Shown one piece after another: positions 1 to 6,261 of a stretch of 11,849 bases of DNA (the first letter of the stretch is position 1; each line of letters begins with the position of its first letter). The stretch is from Ruminococcaceae bacterium UBA6855 (GTDB lineage: Bacteria; Bacillota; Clostridia; Oscillospirales; Acutalibacteraceae). The stretch lies in assembly GCA_002451755.1 (NCBI GenBank), contig DKDF01000114.1:1-11849 (forward strand). Direction: 5' to 3'. The notes under the pieces are model-generated. The model was given only the letters and a program-made list of their open reading frames with translations, made no database searches and was not told the DNA's origin. The translations under genes and the position numbers were made by a program.

Positions 1-120
1 ATGATGAAAAACACATTTTTAGGCACCGGCACGGGAAGCATTCTGTTACCGCTTTGTGTAATGATTGGAGTTGCCGCACTTTGCACCATTCTCGCCGTTC
101 GCTTCTTTCGATGGGAATAG
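1..120 (+). CDS. ABC-2-type transporter permease, C-terminal end (partial)
   Basis: This open frame enters from the window edge and ends at TAG 118-120, giving 39 residues. It contains one hydrophobic segment (about residues 14-35, ILLPLCVMIGVAALC onward) followed by the short basic-aromatic tail RFFRWE. A last membrane helix ending in a FRWE-like tail is common at the C-terminus of ABC-2 family export permeases, so this is probably the 3' end of such a gene lying mostly to the left. The ATG ATG at base 1 is in frame but is probably internal, since no ribosome site can be seen. The stop codon overlaps the point where GrpB homology begins in another frame, which suggests a deletion junction. 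The family call rests on one helix and a tail motif, so it is tentative. Confidence 0.5.
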   Translation: MMKNTFLGTGTGSILLPLCVMIGVAALCTILAVRFFRWE

Positions 121-488
121 ATATTGATGTGGTAATTACGGATTACTCTGTGTTTGCTGCGGTGATTGACGGATTGAAATCAATCGGATACATTCACGAA
201 GGGGATTTGGGTATTAAGGACAGAGAAGCATTTAAGTATTCGGGCAAAGAGCATTTGCTGACGCACCGTTTGTATGTGTGTCCGCAGTATTCTGAAAAAT
301 TGCGTCGTCACATTATATTCAGAGATTTTCTCCGCAGTAATGCCGAAGCGGTTAAAAGGTATAGCTTGATAAAAGAAAAAGCCGCCGCATTGTTCCCAAA
401 TGATATAGACGGGTACATAGAATATAAATCACCTTGCATTGAAGAGTTGTATGAACAATGTGGTTTGAAAGTAAATTCACGATTTTAA
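111..488 (+). pseudogene. GrpB-family (UPF0157) protein, N-terminally truncated remnant
   Basis: From IDIDVVI (codon at 117) to the stop at 486-488 the frame matches the GrpB/UPF0157 family. Recognisable stretches are IDIDVVITDYSVF, GYIHEGDLGI, REAFKYSG, HRLYVCPQYS, RHIIFRDFLRSN and the C-terminal DIDGYIEYKSPCIEELYEQCGL. GrpB proteins are usually about 165-180 aa and carry an N-terminal region of some 50-60 residues with an H-x-GST-type motif and a VPGL.AKP segment just before IDID. All of that is absent. Upstream, the same frame runs through the antisense-free coding sequence of the ABC-2 permease tail and has no GrpB similarity. The only nearby starts (ATG 54, ATG 111) lack a Shine-Dalgarno sequence. 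GrpB belongs to a nucleotidyltransferase-like fold of poorly defined role. I infer a nonfunctional remnant made by deletion, or an assembly join. Confidence 0.75.
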
Positions 489-558
489 ATTTAGAAAATT
501 CTACAAGAAGGGCACGGTGCTCTGATTACAGCGGCCAAAAAATTTTTTCAAAAAAGTG

Positions 559-589
559 TTGACTCTGACGCAGCGTAATAGTTTATGCT
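559..589 (+). promoter_or_regulatory. MerR-type promoter with overlapping operator
   Basis: TTGACT (559-564) and TATGCT (584-589) are separated by 19 bases, the lengthened spacer typical of promoters controlled by MerR-family activators. The near-palindrome TGACGC-A-GCGTAA (566-578) lies within the spacer; its 6-base arms differ at one pair. A run of A and T tracts (537-555) just upstream could act as an UP element. The predicted transcript start (about 596) leaves a short leader before the ribosome site at 601-608. The downstream gene encodes a MerR regulator, so autoregulation is the natural inference. Confidence 0.75.
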
Positions 590-615
590 ATAATTACCGC
601 GGAGGAGGGACAGCG

Positions 616-1347
616 ATGATGACAGTAAACGAAGTGAGCAAACTCAGCGGAGTGAGTATACGCGCTCTGCAATATTATGACAAAATCGGTTTGCTCCATC
701 CGACCGGATATACCGAGTCGGGCTACAGGCTCTATGACAGCGCCGCGCTGGAAAAATTGCGGGAAATAATGCTGTTTCGCGAACTGGAGTTTTCTCTTCA
801 AGAGATAAAAGCCATTCTGCAAAGTCCGGACTTTGACAGAGACAGGGCGCTCGAACAGCAGATAAAACTGCTTGAGCTAAAAAGGGAACACCTCGACAAT
901 CTCATCACCTTTGCCTGCGGACTAAAACAGATCGGAGGAAACGACATGGATTTTTCGGCGTTTGATACCGCGAAAATGGACGAATACGCCGCGCGCGCCA
1001 AAGCAGAATGGCAGGACACGGACGCGTATAAAGAGTTCGCCGACAAAAACAGAGGCAGGTCGAAGGACGCGCAGGAGGCTCTTGCCCGCGGGCTCATGAG
1101 CATATTTGAGGATTTCGGTAAGCTCAGAGTCGGCGACCCCGCATCAAAAGAGGCGCAGTCGCTGGCAAAACGTCTTCGGGGCTATATCACGGAGAACTAC
1201 TACACCTGCACCCCGGAGATACTGCGTTCGCTCGGCGAGATGTACTGCGCGGGCGGCGAGTTCACGAAAAATATTGACTCCGCCGGCGGCGAGGGCACAG
1301 CCTCGTTCGCGGCAAAGGCGATTGACGTCTATTGCAAAAAAGCCTGA
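616..1347 (+). CDS. MerR-family transcriptional regulator with TipAS ligand-binding domain
   Basis: A 243-residue TipAL/Mta-like regulator. Residues 1-70 form the winged helix-turn-helix (TVNEVSKLSGVSIRALQYYD, then GLLHP and the GYRLYD wing). Residues about 75-120 form the dimerisation helix, and about 125-240 match the all-helical TipAS domain (AEWQDTDAYKEF, IFEDFGKL, LRGYITENYYTCTPEIL, LGEMY). TipAS domains in this family bind thiopeptide or other hydrophobic drugs and switch the bound promoter on. The ATG at 616 is chosen because GGAGGAGG (601-608) sits 7 bases upstream; ATG 619 is a close alternative. ATG 556 would place the start inside the promoter. No efflux pump or other obvious target gene is adjacent, so the regulon is not visible beyond likely autoregulation. 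Confidence 0.9.
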   Translation: MMTVNEVSKLSGVSIRALQYYDKIGLLHPTGYTESGYRLYDSAALEKLREIMLFRELEFSLQEIKAILQSPDFDRDRALEQQIKLLELKREHLDNLITFACGLKQIGGNDMDFSAFDTAKMDEYAARAKAEWQDTDAYKEFADKNRGRSKDAQEALARGLMSIFEDFGKLRVGDPASKEAQSLAKRLRGYITENYYTCTPEILRSLGEMYCAGGEFTKNIDSAGGEGTASFAAKAIDVYCKKA

Positions 1348-1362
1348 TATACGAACAAATCT

Positions 1363-1392
1363 CCCCCGGAATCTGCACAGGCAGACAGGGGG
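1363..1392. terminator. Possible hairpin terminator between convergent genes
   Basis: CCCCC (1363-1367) pairs with GGGGG (1388-1392), and inside it TCTGC (1372-1376) pairs with GCAGA (1381-1385) around an ACAG loop. It lies between the converging MerR and GNAT stop codons, where a shared terminator is expected. No strong T tract follows on either strand, so termination efficiency is uncertain. Confidence 0.45.
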
Positions 1393-1421
1393 TGTTGTCA
1401 ATATTTGCTTTTGGGTTGCAT

Positions 1422-1850
1422 TTACTCCGCGTGTTTTGCCATATGCACTTCGCCGTCATATTCGAAGCCGAGGGCGGAATAGAGCTTTTGCGCGGCGGTG
1501 TTATCGCTGCCGGTCAGCAGCTCAAAGCCGTGGAGCGGGTATATTTTCTTGCAGTATTCCTGCGCAAAAATCAGCATTTCGCGTGCGATGCCCAGCCTGC
1601 GATAATCGGGGCGGACATAGACCTCCGTTATCTCGGGCATAAAATCTTCGTAGCAAAACGATTTCTTCAGCTGAACGCAGACAAAGCCTGCGAGCCTGCC
1701 GCTTTCTCCGTCCGCAACAACCACCACTTCGTGCCTGTTCGTCAAAAGTGAAGTGCGTATGCTCTCAGCCGTGGCCTCGCCCCTGCCGTTGAATTCGGCG
1801 TTGAGGAGCTCAAGCTCCGCTGCATCGCCGACCGACGCCAATCTTATCAT
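1422..1850 (-). CDS. GNAT-family N-acetyltransferase
   Basis: A 142-residue single-domain GNAT enzyme, expected to transfer the acetyl group of acetyl-CoA to an amine on a small molecule or protein. Motif A is clear at residues 74-90: ITEVYVRPDYRRLGIAR, with the R-x-x-G-x-A pyrophosphate loop as RRLGIA (84-89). The C-terminal motif B region is N117 followed by AQKLYSALGFE, the usual N-x-x-A...LY..LGF pattern. The family runs about 140-160 aa, so it looks complete. The ATG at 1850 is preceded by a GGGGAGA-like ribosome site. It is monocistronic by appearance, with its own promoter at 1883-1911 and a convergent regulator downstream. The substrate cannot be told from sequence; residues 34-48 are compatible with many GNAT subgroups. 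Confidence 0.88.
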   Translation of the reverse strand: MIRLASVGDAAELELLNAEFNGRGEATAESIRTSLLTNRHEVVVVADGESGRLAGFVCVQLKKSFCYEDFMPEITEVYVRPDYRRLGIAREMLIFAQEYCKKIYPLHGFELLTGSDNTAAQKLYSALGFEYDGEVHMAKHAE

Positions 1851-1882
1851 TTTATTATCTCTCCCCGGAGTTTTGTGCCCGC

Positions 1883-1911
1883 ATTATAGCATGTTTTTTC
1901 AAAAATGTAAA
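1883..1911 (-). promoter_or_regulatory. Sigma-A-type promoter of the GNAT gene
   Basis: On the minus strand TTTACA (1911-1906) and a perfect TATAAT (1888-1883) are separated by 17 bases. It lies 33 bases upstream of the GNAT start codon, leaving a leader that contains the ribosome site. No dyad operator is evident around it. Confidence 0.75.
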
Positions 1912-2040
1912 TGCTCGCAGGAGGTGAAAGGCTGCTGATGGGCTGTGAGTGTTAGGCGGATAGAGATTTGCGGATATAAGTATCGGCGACGGTCGGCCGC
2001 CGTAATATTGGAAATCATCACAACCTTGCCGAAGCTGATG

Positions 2041-2087
2041 TTATCCGCCCGCGAAGTTTGCACGATTTTATTGATGTGAAACTTGTA
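2041..2087 (+). repeat. Dispersed repeat module B, copy 1
   Basis: Shares TTAT..GCCCGCGAA, then G.AC.ATTTTATTG and TTGTA in the same order and almost the same spacing with 4191-4236. The conserved blocks are separated by variable ones, as in decayed copies of one element. It abuts module A (2083-2127). Confidence 0.65.
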
Positions 2088-2127
2088 TGGTGCGGCGACC
2101 CGGCGCACCGATGCCGCGATAGCGGCA
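2083..2127 (+). repeat. Dispersed repeat module A, copy 1
   Basis: Matches 3994-4039 at about 41 of 46 aligned positions, including GGTGCGGCGACC, GCACCGATGCCGCG and AGCGGCA. The 3' half contains the inverted pair TGCCGC/GCGGCA (2112-2117 and 2122-2127), so it can form a small hairpin. Both copies lie upstream or downstream of genes, never inside them. Confidence 0.75.
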
Positions 2128-2220
2128 CAGAATTTCCGCAGAGTTTATTTTATATACCGCCTGATTTGGAAGTCTGCATATCTGCAAACAACGGAAAGAT
2201 TGTTTCTCTCCACAAAATCA

Positions 2221-2257
2221 AAATCCCGCCTACGGAAAACCGCAGGCAGGATTTTTT
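2221..2257 (-). terminator. Strong bidirectional rho-independent terminator
   Basis: AAATCC, GCCT and CGG (2221-2235) pair with CCG, AGGC and GGATTT (2240-2254) around an AAAA loop, with two small internal bulges. A run of six T (2252-2257) follows on the plus strand. On the minus strand, which serves the Nudix gene ending at 2283, the hairpin is followed by TTTTGATTTTG. It ends the CDF-Nudix transcript. Confidence 0.82.
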
Positions 2258-2282
2258 GCTTTGAATACCGTGTTTACACTAC

Positions 2283-2735
2283 TTATATTATTCTCTTCTT
2301 CCAATTTTCGCCGTCGCGCTCATAGAAAAACTCGGTCAGCGACGGGTTTTCCATGACGTGAACCATGTCGATGAAGTCCGGCGCGAGTTTATACTGCGTC
2401 AGCTCGTCGCGCTCGATCCAGAATACTCTGCCTTCGTCGGAGTCTTTGAGCTCGCCGCTGAAGCGGTCGGCGCGGAAAAACAGCACTATGTACCGCGTGC
2501 CGTCGTCGCGGATAAAATCTTTGATTCCGCATACCGTCGGGCGGAAGATATCAAGTCCCGTCTCCTCTTTTACCTCGCGGCGCATGGCGTCGGTGAACGC
2601 CTCGCCCGGCTCAACATGACCGCCGGGGAAATTGACACCCGGCCAGTCCTTATTCACTCTGTCCTGCACGAGTATCTTCGTGCCGTCGCAGATCATGCAC
2701 ATCACGGTAAGCTCAGTCTTTTCGATGTTTCCCAT
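2283..2735 (-). CDS. Nudix hydrolase (MutT/YtkD-like, substrate unassigned)
   Basis: A 150-residue Nudix protein, which hydrolyses a nucleoside diphosphate linked to another group and needs Mg or Mn. The complete Nudix box G-x5-E-x7-REU-x-EE-x-GU is present at residues 39-61: G39, E45, R53-E54-V55, E57-E58, G60-L61, so the catalytic glutamates are intact. The preceding strand WPGVNFPGGHVEPGE resembles the 8-oxo-dGTP diphosphatase subgroup, which supports but does not prove a mutagenic-nucleotide sanitising role. The gene starts 10 bases after the CDF transporter stop, with a GAGGG-like ribosome site 7 bases before ATG 2735. It is therefore probably the second gene of a two-gene operon and is closed by the terminator at 2221-2257. 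A Mn-dependent hydrolase beside a likely Mn exporter is suggestive only. Confidence 0.9.
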   Translation of the reverse strand: MGNIEKTELTVMCMICDGTKILVQDRVNKDWPGVNFPGGHVEPGEAFTDAMRREVKEETGLDIFRPTVCGIKDFIRDDGTRYIVLFFRADRFSGELKDSDEGRVFWIERDELTQYKLAPDFIDMVHVMENPSLTEFFYERDGENWKKRII

Positions 2736-2745
2736 TGTGTTGCCC

Positions 2746-3930
2746 TCACTTTCTCTCGTCTTCGACGAAGCTGTTTTCTATGGTCATAACGGCGTAGTAA
2801 TTCTCGCCGATCTCGGTCGATATTTTGTCGCTTATCAGCTCTTTTATCTGCCCTTTCGTGAACGGATATTTGTGCGGCACGACGAGGTCGAAAATGAGGT
2901 TGGTGTGCGTAGGGCCTTCCACCATTCTGAAGTCGTGCATTGTGAATCTCGGGTCAACTTCCTTTATCAGCTCGCCGACCTTTTCGCGCAGGGCGTTTAT
3001 ATGCTCGTCATCAACGACTATCGGATCCATATGCAGGACAATGTTGATGGCGAATTTCTTCTTTATGTCGCGCTCGATGCGGTCTATGGTGTCGTGGCAC
3101 GCCATTATATCGCAGTCGGACGGCACTTCGACATGGGCGGAGGCGAACATTCTGCCCGGTCCGTAGTCGTGAACCATGAGGTCGTGGACGCCGATAACGC
3201 CCTCGTATGAGAGAATGTCGCTCTCGATTTCCTGCACCGTTTCCGGCGAAGCGGGCGCGCCGAGCAGTTCGTTCATCGTGTCCTTGAATATGCCTATTCC
3301 GGTCGCAATGATAAACAGGGCTACTACTATTCCCATGTATCCGTCGAGCGGCACAGAGGTAAATTTCGAGAGAATAAGGGCTATCATAGATACAGCCGTC
3401 GCCGCGGTGTCGCTGACGCTGTCCATAACGACCGCTCCGACGGCGGTCGAGTTTATCCTTTTGCCGATGTTTCTGTTGAAGACCGCCATCCATATTTTGA
3501 CTCCGATCGAAGCGATGAGCACTATGAGTGCAGTCATGCTGAACTGGAGCGGCTCGGGGTGAAGAATTTTGTCTACCGACGAGCGAATCAGCTCGCCGCC
3601 CATGAGCAGTATAATAAACGAGACTATCAGCGCGCAGACATATTCTATCCTGCCGTGACCGAACGGGTGCTCGTCGTCGGCGGGCTTATTTGCCAGACGG
3701 AAGCTGACGAGCGTGACGGCGGACGAGCCCGCGTCCGAGAGGTTGTTCGCGGCGTCAGCGGTTATGGCGATACTGCCAGTCGCCGAGCCGACAATGAACT
3801 TTGCGGCGGTCAGCAGGATGTTGCACAGTATGCCGACGATGCCGCTGAGCGTGCCGTAGCGCGAGCGCACGGCAGGGTCGTCGGTTTTTTCGCTGTCCTT
3901 GATAAAGAGTTTTATCAGAAGCTTTGTCAT
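2746..3930 (-). CDS. Cation diffusion facilitator (CDF) transporter, Mn-type metal site
   Basis: A 394-residue inner-membrane antiporter of the CDF family, exporting divalent metal in exchange for protons. ATG 3930 is chosen because GGAGG lies 5 bases upstream; the open frame continues to 4020 but without a ribosome site and through a dispersed repeat. About six membrane segments span residues 30-215. The metal site reads N62-x-x-x-D66 (NNLSD) in TM2 and D170-x-x-x-D174 (DSVSD) in TM5. Zn transporters usually have H-x-x-x-D in TM5, and the N/D plus D/D pattern is associated with Mn exporters such as pneumococcal MntE, so Mn is the best guess. HPFGHGRIEY (88-97) is the conserved loop after TM2. 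The cytoplasmic tail (about 225-394) is longer than in a minimal CDF protein; its first part VIGVHDLMVHDYGPG is the usual CDF C-terminal fold. A Nudix gene follows in the same operon. No clear promoter was found. Confidence 0.9.
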   Translation of the reverse strand: MTKLLIKLFIKDSEKTDDPAVRSRYGTLSGIVGILCNILLTAAKFIVGSATGSIAITADAANNLSDAGSSAVTLVSFRLANKPADDEHPFGHGRIEYVCALIVSFIILLMGGELIRSSVDKILHPEPLQFSMTALIVLIASIGVKIWMAVFNRNIGKRINSTAVGAVVMDSVSDTAATAVSMIALILSKFTSVPLDGYMGIVVALFIIATGIGIFKDTMNELLGAPASPETVQEIESDILSYEGVIGVHDLMVHDYGPGRMFASAHVEVPSDCDIMACHDTIDRIERDIKKKFAINIVLHMDPIVVDDEHINALREKVGELIKEVDPRFTMHDFRMVEGPTHTNLIFDLVVPHKYPFTKGQIKELISDKISTEIGENYYAVMTIENSFVEDERK

Positions 3931-3993
3931 GATAACCTCCGGGGGTAGTTGTGGGTTTGTTTCGCTTCGAAAATGTGTGCGGTAATACGCGAT

Positions 3994-4039
3994 TTGTAGG
4001 GTGCGGCGACCCCGACGCACCGATGCCGCGCGAGCGGCA
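3994..4039 (+). repeat. Dispersed repeat module A, copy 2
   Basis: Second copy of the module at 2083-2127, with roughly 41 of 46 positions identical and one single-base gap. It begins TTGTAGGGTGCGGCGACC and ends with the TGCCGC/GCGGCA inverted pair. It lies just upstream of the CDF gene. Confidence 0.75.
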
Positions 4040-4082
4040 TGAAAGGCGCATCACAGCCAACTTTGAAAGTGGATTTTATTTA

Positions 4083-4125
4083 GGCTCCCCTGTAGGGGAG
4101 CTGTCGCGAAGCGACTGAAGGGTTT
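4083..4125 (+). repeat. Solo arm of the MITE-like hairpin repeat
   Basis: Two consecutive perfect hairpins: GCTCCCCT/AGGGGAGC (4084-4091, 4094-4101) and GTCGC/GCGAC (4103-4107, 4111-4115), then TGAAGGGTTTGTT. The order and sequence match one arm of the 117-bp element at 6929-7045 read on the minus strand (GGCTCCCCTGT, GGGGAGCTGTC, GCGAAGC, CTGAGGGGTTGTT). It looks like a half-element. Confidence 0.7.
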
Positions 4126-4140
4126 GTTTGCTAACGCTCA

Positions 4141-4172
4141 AAGTAATAAGTAAAAGTGAATAGTGAATAAGT
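4141..4172 (+). repeat. Low-complexity AT-rich tandem-like patch
   Basis: A run of degenerate 7- to 8-base units of the AGTAATA / AGTGAATA type (AAGTAATAAGTAAAAGTGAA and on). It has no reading frame of interest and no strong dyad. Confidence 0.5.
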
Positions 4173-4190
4173 GCGCGATATAGTCGGATA

Positions 4191-4256
4191 TTATTTGCCC
4201 GCGAACCCCGTACAATTTTATTGGCGCGCATTTGTAGGGACAGCCCTTGCGGCCGT
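4191..4256 (+). repeat. Dispersed repeat module B, copy 2, with GC-rich tail
   Basis: 4191-4236 aligns block by block with 2041-2087 (TTAT..GCCCGCGAA, AC.ATTTTATTG, TTGTA). It then diverges into GGGACAGCCCTTGCGGCCGTCC instead of module A. The two copies therefore share a 5' half but carry different 3' halves, a modular pattern. Confidence 0.6.
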
Positions 4257-4409
4257 CCGCCTATTTAAGAAAGTTTTCAAACACTGCGGCGCGGCTATGG
4301 GAAGCCCGATTATCACCTGCGGCGGATGAGCAAACTTTTATTTTGCTGAAACACTCTGCTCGATTACAGCCTTGTGCCGTTTGTATGCAGGAAAACTCCG
4401 TATTTTAAT

Positions 4410-4440
4410 ATTCCGCAGGAACGCCGAGCCCCTGCGGAAT
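4410..4440 (-). terminator. Hairpin downstream of argS, probable terminator
   Basis: A perfect 10-bp stem, ATTCCGCAGG (4410-4419) with CCTGCGGAAT (4431-4440), and an 11-base loop begin 21 bases after the argS stop. The minus-strand sequence after the stem is ATTAAAATACGG, a weak T tract, so it may be a weak terminator or a 3' stabilising hairpin. Confidence 0.6.
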
Positions 4441-4461
4441 GAGTTTTATGATTCTGTTTTT

Positions 4462-6207
4462 TTACATTCTCTCCGGCACGCTTATCTTGAGCAGGGTCAG
4501 GATGTTCTTGAGAACCTCCTTGACGCACAGGCACAGATAGATTCTCGCCGCGCTCAGATCCTTGTCGTCGCAGTTGACGCGGCAGGCGTTGTAGAACTTG
4601 TGGAAGAGGGTCGCGAGGTCGATGCAGTAGCGCGTGATGCGCGCGGGATCGTAGTTTTTGGCGGAGAGGGCGATTTCGTCGGTGAGCGACGCCAAGTGCC
4701 TGATTATCTCGCGCTCCTCGGGCGCTGTGAGCAGGTCGAGCTGCTCGGGCGTGCACTCGGGGATTCCGATGCCCTGCTCCTTGAGCTTTCTCAGAATGCT
4801 GCAAATTCTCGCGTGGGCGTACTGGCAATAGTAAACCGGGTTCTGCGAATTCTCGGCAACGGCGAGATCGAGGTCGAATTCCATCTGCGTTGCGGGCTCG
4901 CGGAGATTGAAGAAGAAACGCACCGCGTCTATCGGTATTTCTTCGAGCAGGTCGACGAGGGTTATCGCCTTGCCGGTGCGCTTGGACATACGCACGACTT
5001 CGCCGTTTCTCGTCAGGCGCACGAGCTGCATGAGGATTATATCGAGCTTGTCGCCGTCAAGACCTATCGCGTCGAGCGCGCCCTTCATTCTGGCAACATG
5101 ACCGTGGTGATCTGCGCCCCAGACATCTATCGCCCTGTCAAACTTTCTGATTGCGAGCTTGTTGCGGTGATATGCGATATCCGCCGCGAAATAGGTCGGG
5201 TTGCCGTTCTGGCGGATGAGAACATCGTCCTTGAGACCGAGCTTGTCGATCTCCTCCTGCGTCTTGCCCTGGGCGAGCAGGCGCTTTGTCTGAACCTCGA
5301 TGTTCTTGTACCACAGTGCGCCGTCAAGCTCGTAGGTGAGTCCCTTTTCTTTGAGCAGCTCTATTGTGTCGCGGAGCTCCGTGCCGTTGTGCAGGGTGCT
5401 CTCCTTGAACCATGTGTCGTATTCTATTCTGTATTTTGAAAGTATCTCGTGCATCGAGTCGATATTCTTCGGCAGCGCGAAATCGACGAGCGCCTTGCGG
5501 CGGACTTCCTCGCTCTCGGAGATATATTTGTCGCCGTAGACATCGGCAAATTCTTTGGCACGCACGGCGATGTCCTCGCCGTGGTAGCTGTCCTCGGGCA
5601 GCTCGGGCGCGTCGGCGCCTTTGTATATCTGCTGATAGCGGATATCGAGCGAGAGGGCGAATTTATCGATCTGATTGCCGGCGTCGTTGATATAGAATTC
5701 GCGGCTGACATTGTAGCCCGCAAAGTCCATGACCGCCGCGAGGCAGTCGCCGAGTGCGCCGCCGCGGGCGTTGCCCATGTGCATCGGACCCGTCGGATTG
5801 GCGGAGACGAACTCAATATTTACCTTTTCGCCCTTGCCGAAGTCGGAGCGGCCGTAGTTGCTGCCCTTCTTGCGGATATCCATGAGGATCTCCGAATAGA
5901 AGCGGTCGGCGAGACGGAAATTTATGAATCCGGGACCTGCCGCTTCGCAGGATGAGAATGCGGTGCCCTCGAGGTCAATGTTCTTTGTTATAGCCGCGGC
6001 TATCATAGCGGGCGCGCGTCTGAAAGCTCTCGCCCAAGCCATGGCGGCGTTTGTTGAATAGTCGCCGTTTTTTCTGTCCGCCGGGATTTCTACTTTGAAA
6101 TCCGTGAGCTCGGCCTCGGGCAGCTCACCTGCCGCTATCGCCTTTTTCGCGGCGTCCCTGACAAGCTCGCAGAGCTTATCCTCGACCTGTTTTACAAGCA
6201 CTGACAT
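4462..6207 (-). CDS. argS: Arginyl-tRNA synthetase
   Basis: A 581-residue class I aminoacyl-tRNA synthetase that attaches arginine to tRNA-Arg using ATP, in the cytoplasm. Residues 1-100 form the N-terminal additional domain (DFKVEIPADRKNGDYSTN, GPGFINF). The catalytic HIGH-type motif is H143-M-G-N in SANPTGPMHMGNARGG. The active-site stretch YFAADIAYHRNK, WGADHHGHVARM lies at 339-375, the KMSKS-type motif is MSKRTGK at 407-413, and the DALR anticodon-binding domain begins near 457 (YYCQYAHARI). The length fits the bacterial family (about 550-590). Residues 303-328 (IEVQTKRLLAQG... region) are longer by about a dozen residues than the usual short linker before the DDVLIRQNGNPTYF strand. ATG 6207 has AAAGGAT upstream at a rather long spacing. 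It is cotranscribed with the DUF1934 gene 54 bases upstream. Confidence 0.97.
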   Translation of the reverse strand: MSVLVKQVEDKLCELVRDAAKKAIAAGELPEAELTDFKVEIPADRKNGDYSTNAAMAWARAFRRAPAMIAAAITKNIDLEGTAFSSCEAAGPGFINFRLADRFYSEILMDIRKKGSNYGRSDFGKGEKVNIEFVSANPTGPMHMGNARGGALGDCLAAVMDFAGYNVSREFYINDAGNQIDKFALSLDIRYQQIYKGADAPELPEDSYHGEDIAVRAKEFADVYGDKYISESEEVRRKALVDFALPKNIDSMHEILSKYRIEYDTWFKESTLHNGTELRDTIELLKEKGLTYELDGALWYKNIEVQTKRLLAQGKTQEEIDKLGLKDDVLIRQNGNPTYFAADIAYHRNKLAIRKFDRAIDVWGADHHGHVARMKGALDAIGLDGDKLDIILMQLVRLTRNGEVVRMSKRTGKAITLVDLLEEIPIDAVRFFFNLREPATQMEFDLDLAVAENSQNPVYYCQYAHARICSILRKLKEQGIGIPECTPEQLDLLTAPEEREIIRHLASLTDEIALSAKNYDPARITRYCIDLATLFHKFYNACRVNCDDKDLSAARIYLCLCVKEVLKNILTLLKISVPERM

Positions 6208-6261
6208 AAAATTTATCCATCCTTTCGTGTAACCGCAGTTTCTGCGGGCAAACCGTCATTT

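Larger units (their letters stand above)
1912..2220. other. Intergenic region with dispersed repeats, no gene seen
   Basis: Between the GNAT promoter and the Nudix terminator there is no convincing coding sequence; short open frames here lack ribosome sites and family resemblance. It contains the 2041-2087 and 2083-2127 repeat modules listed separately. The stretch 2128-2220 shows nothing I can name. Confidence 0.6.
3931..4409. other. Repeat-rich intergenic region, no gene seen
   Basis: This gap between the CDF start and the argS end holds four repeat patches (3994-4039, 4083-4125, 4141-4172, 4191-4256), described individually. The remainder, 4260-4409, has no recognisable RNA or protein gene. 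I could not find a convincing sigma-A promoter for the CDF operon here. Confidence 0.6.

Noticed and set aside
589..594. Perfect TATAAT as the MerR-gene -10 box
   Set aside because: It would lie 24 bases from TTGACT and put the transcript start on the ribosome site; TATGCT at 19 bases fits both the regulator family and the leader.
1106..1642. Plus-strand Arg-rich frame overlapping the end of the MerR gene and the GNAT gene
   Set aside because: Low-complexity Arg/Ala/Ser translation typical of an out-of-frame GC-rich gene; crosses a probable terminator.
1912..2220. tRNA or small RNA gene in the gap
   Set aside because: No cloverleaf, T-loop signature or promoter-terminator pair of the right size could be found by eye.
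2632..3210. Plus-strand open frame of 192 codons opposite the CDF and Nudix genes
   Set aside because: Covers two intact minus-strand genes with clear motifs; no independent evidence.
3931..4020. 30-codon N-terminal extension of the CDF protein
   Set aside because: No ribosome site, runs into a dispersed repeat, and is basic unlike CDF N-termini; ATG 3930 has GGAGG at proper spacing.
4372..5439. Plus-strand open frame of 355 codons opposite argS
   Set aside because: Antisense to the conserved ArgS coding sequence, with no ribosome site and no recognisable domain.
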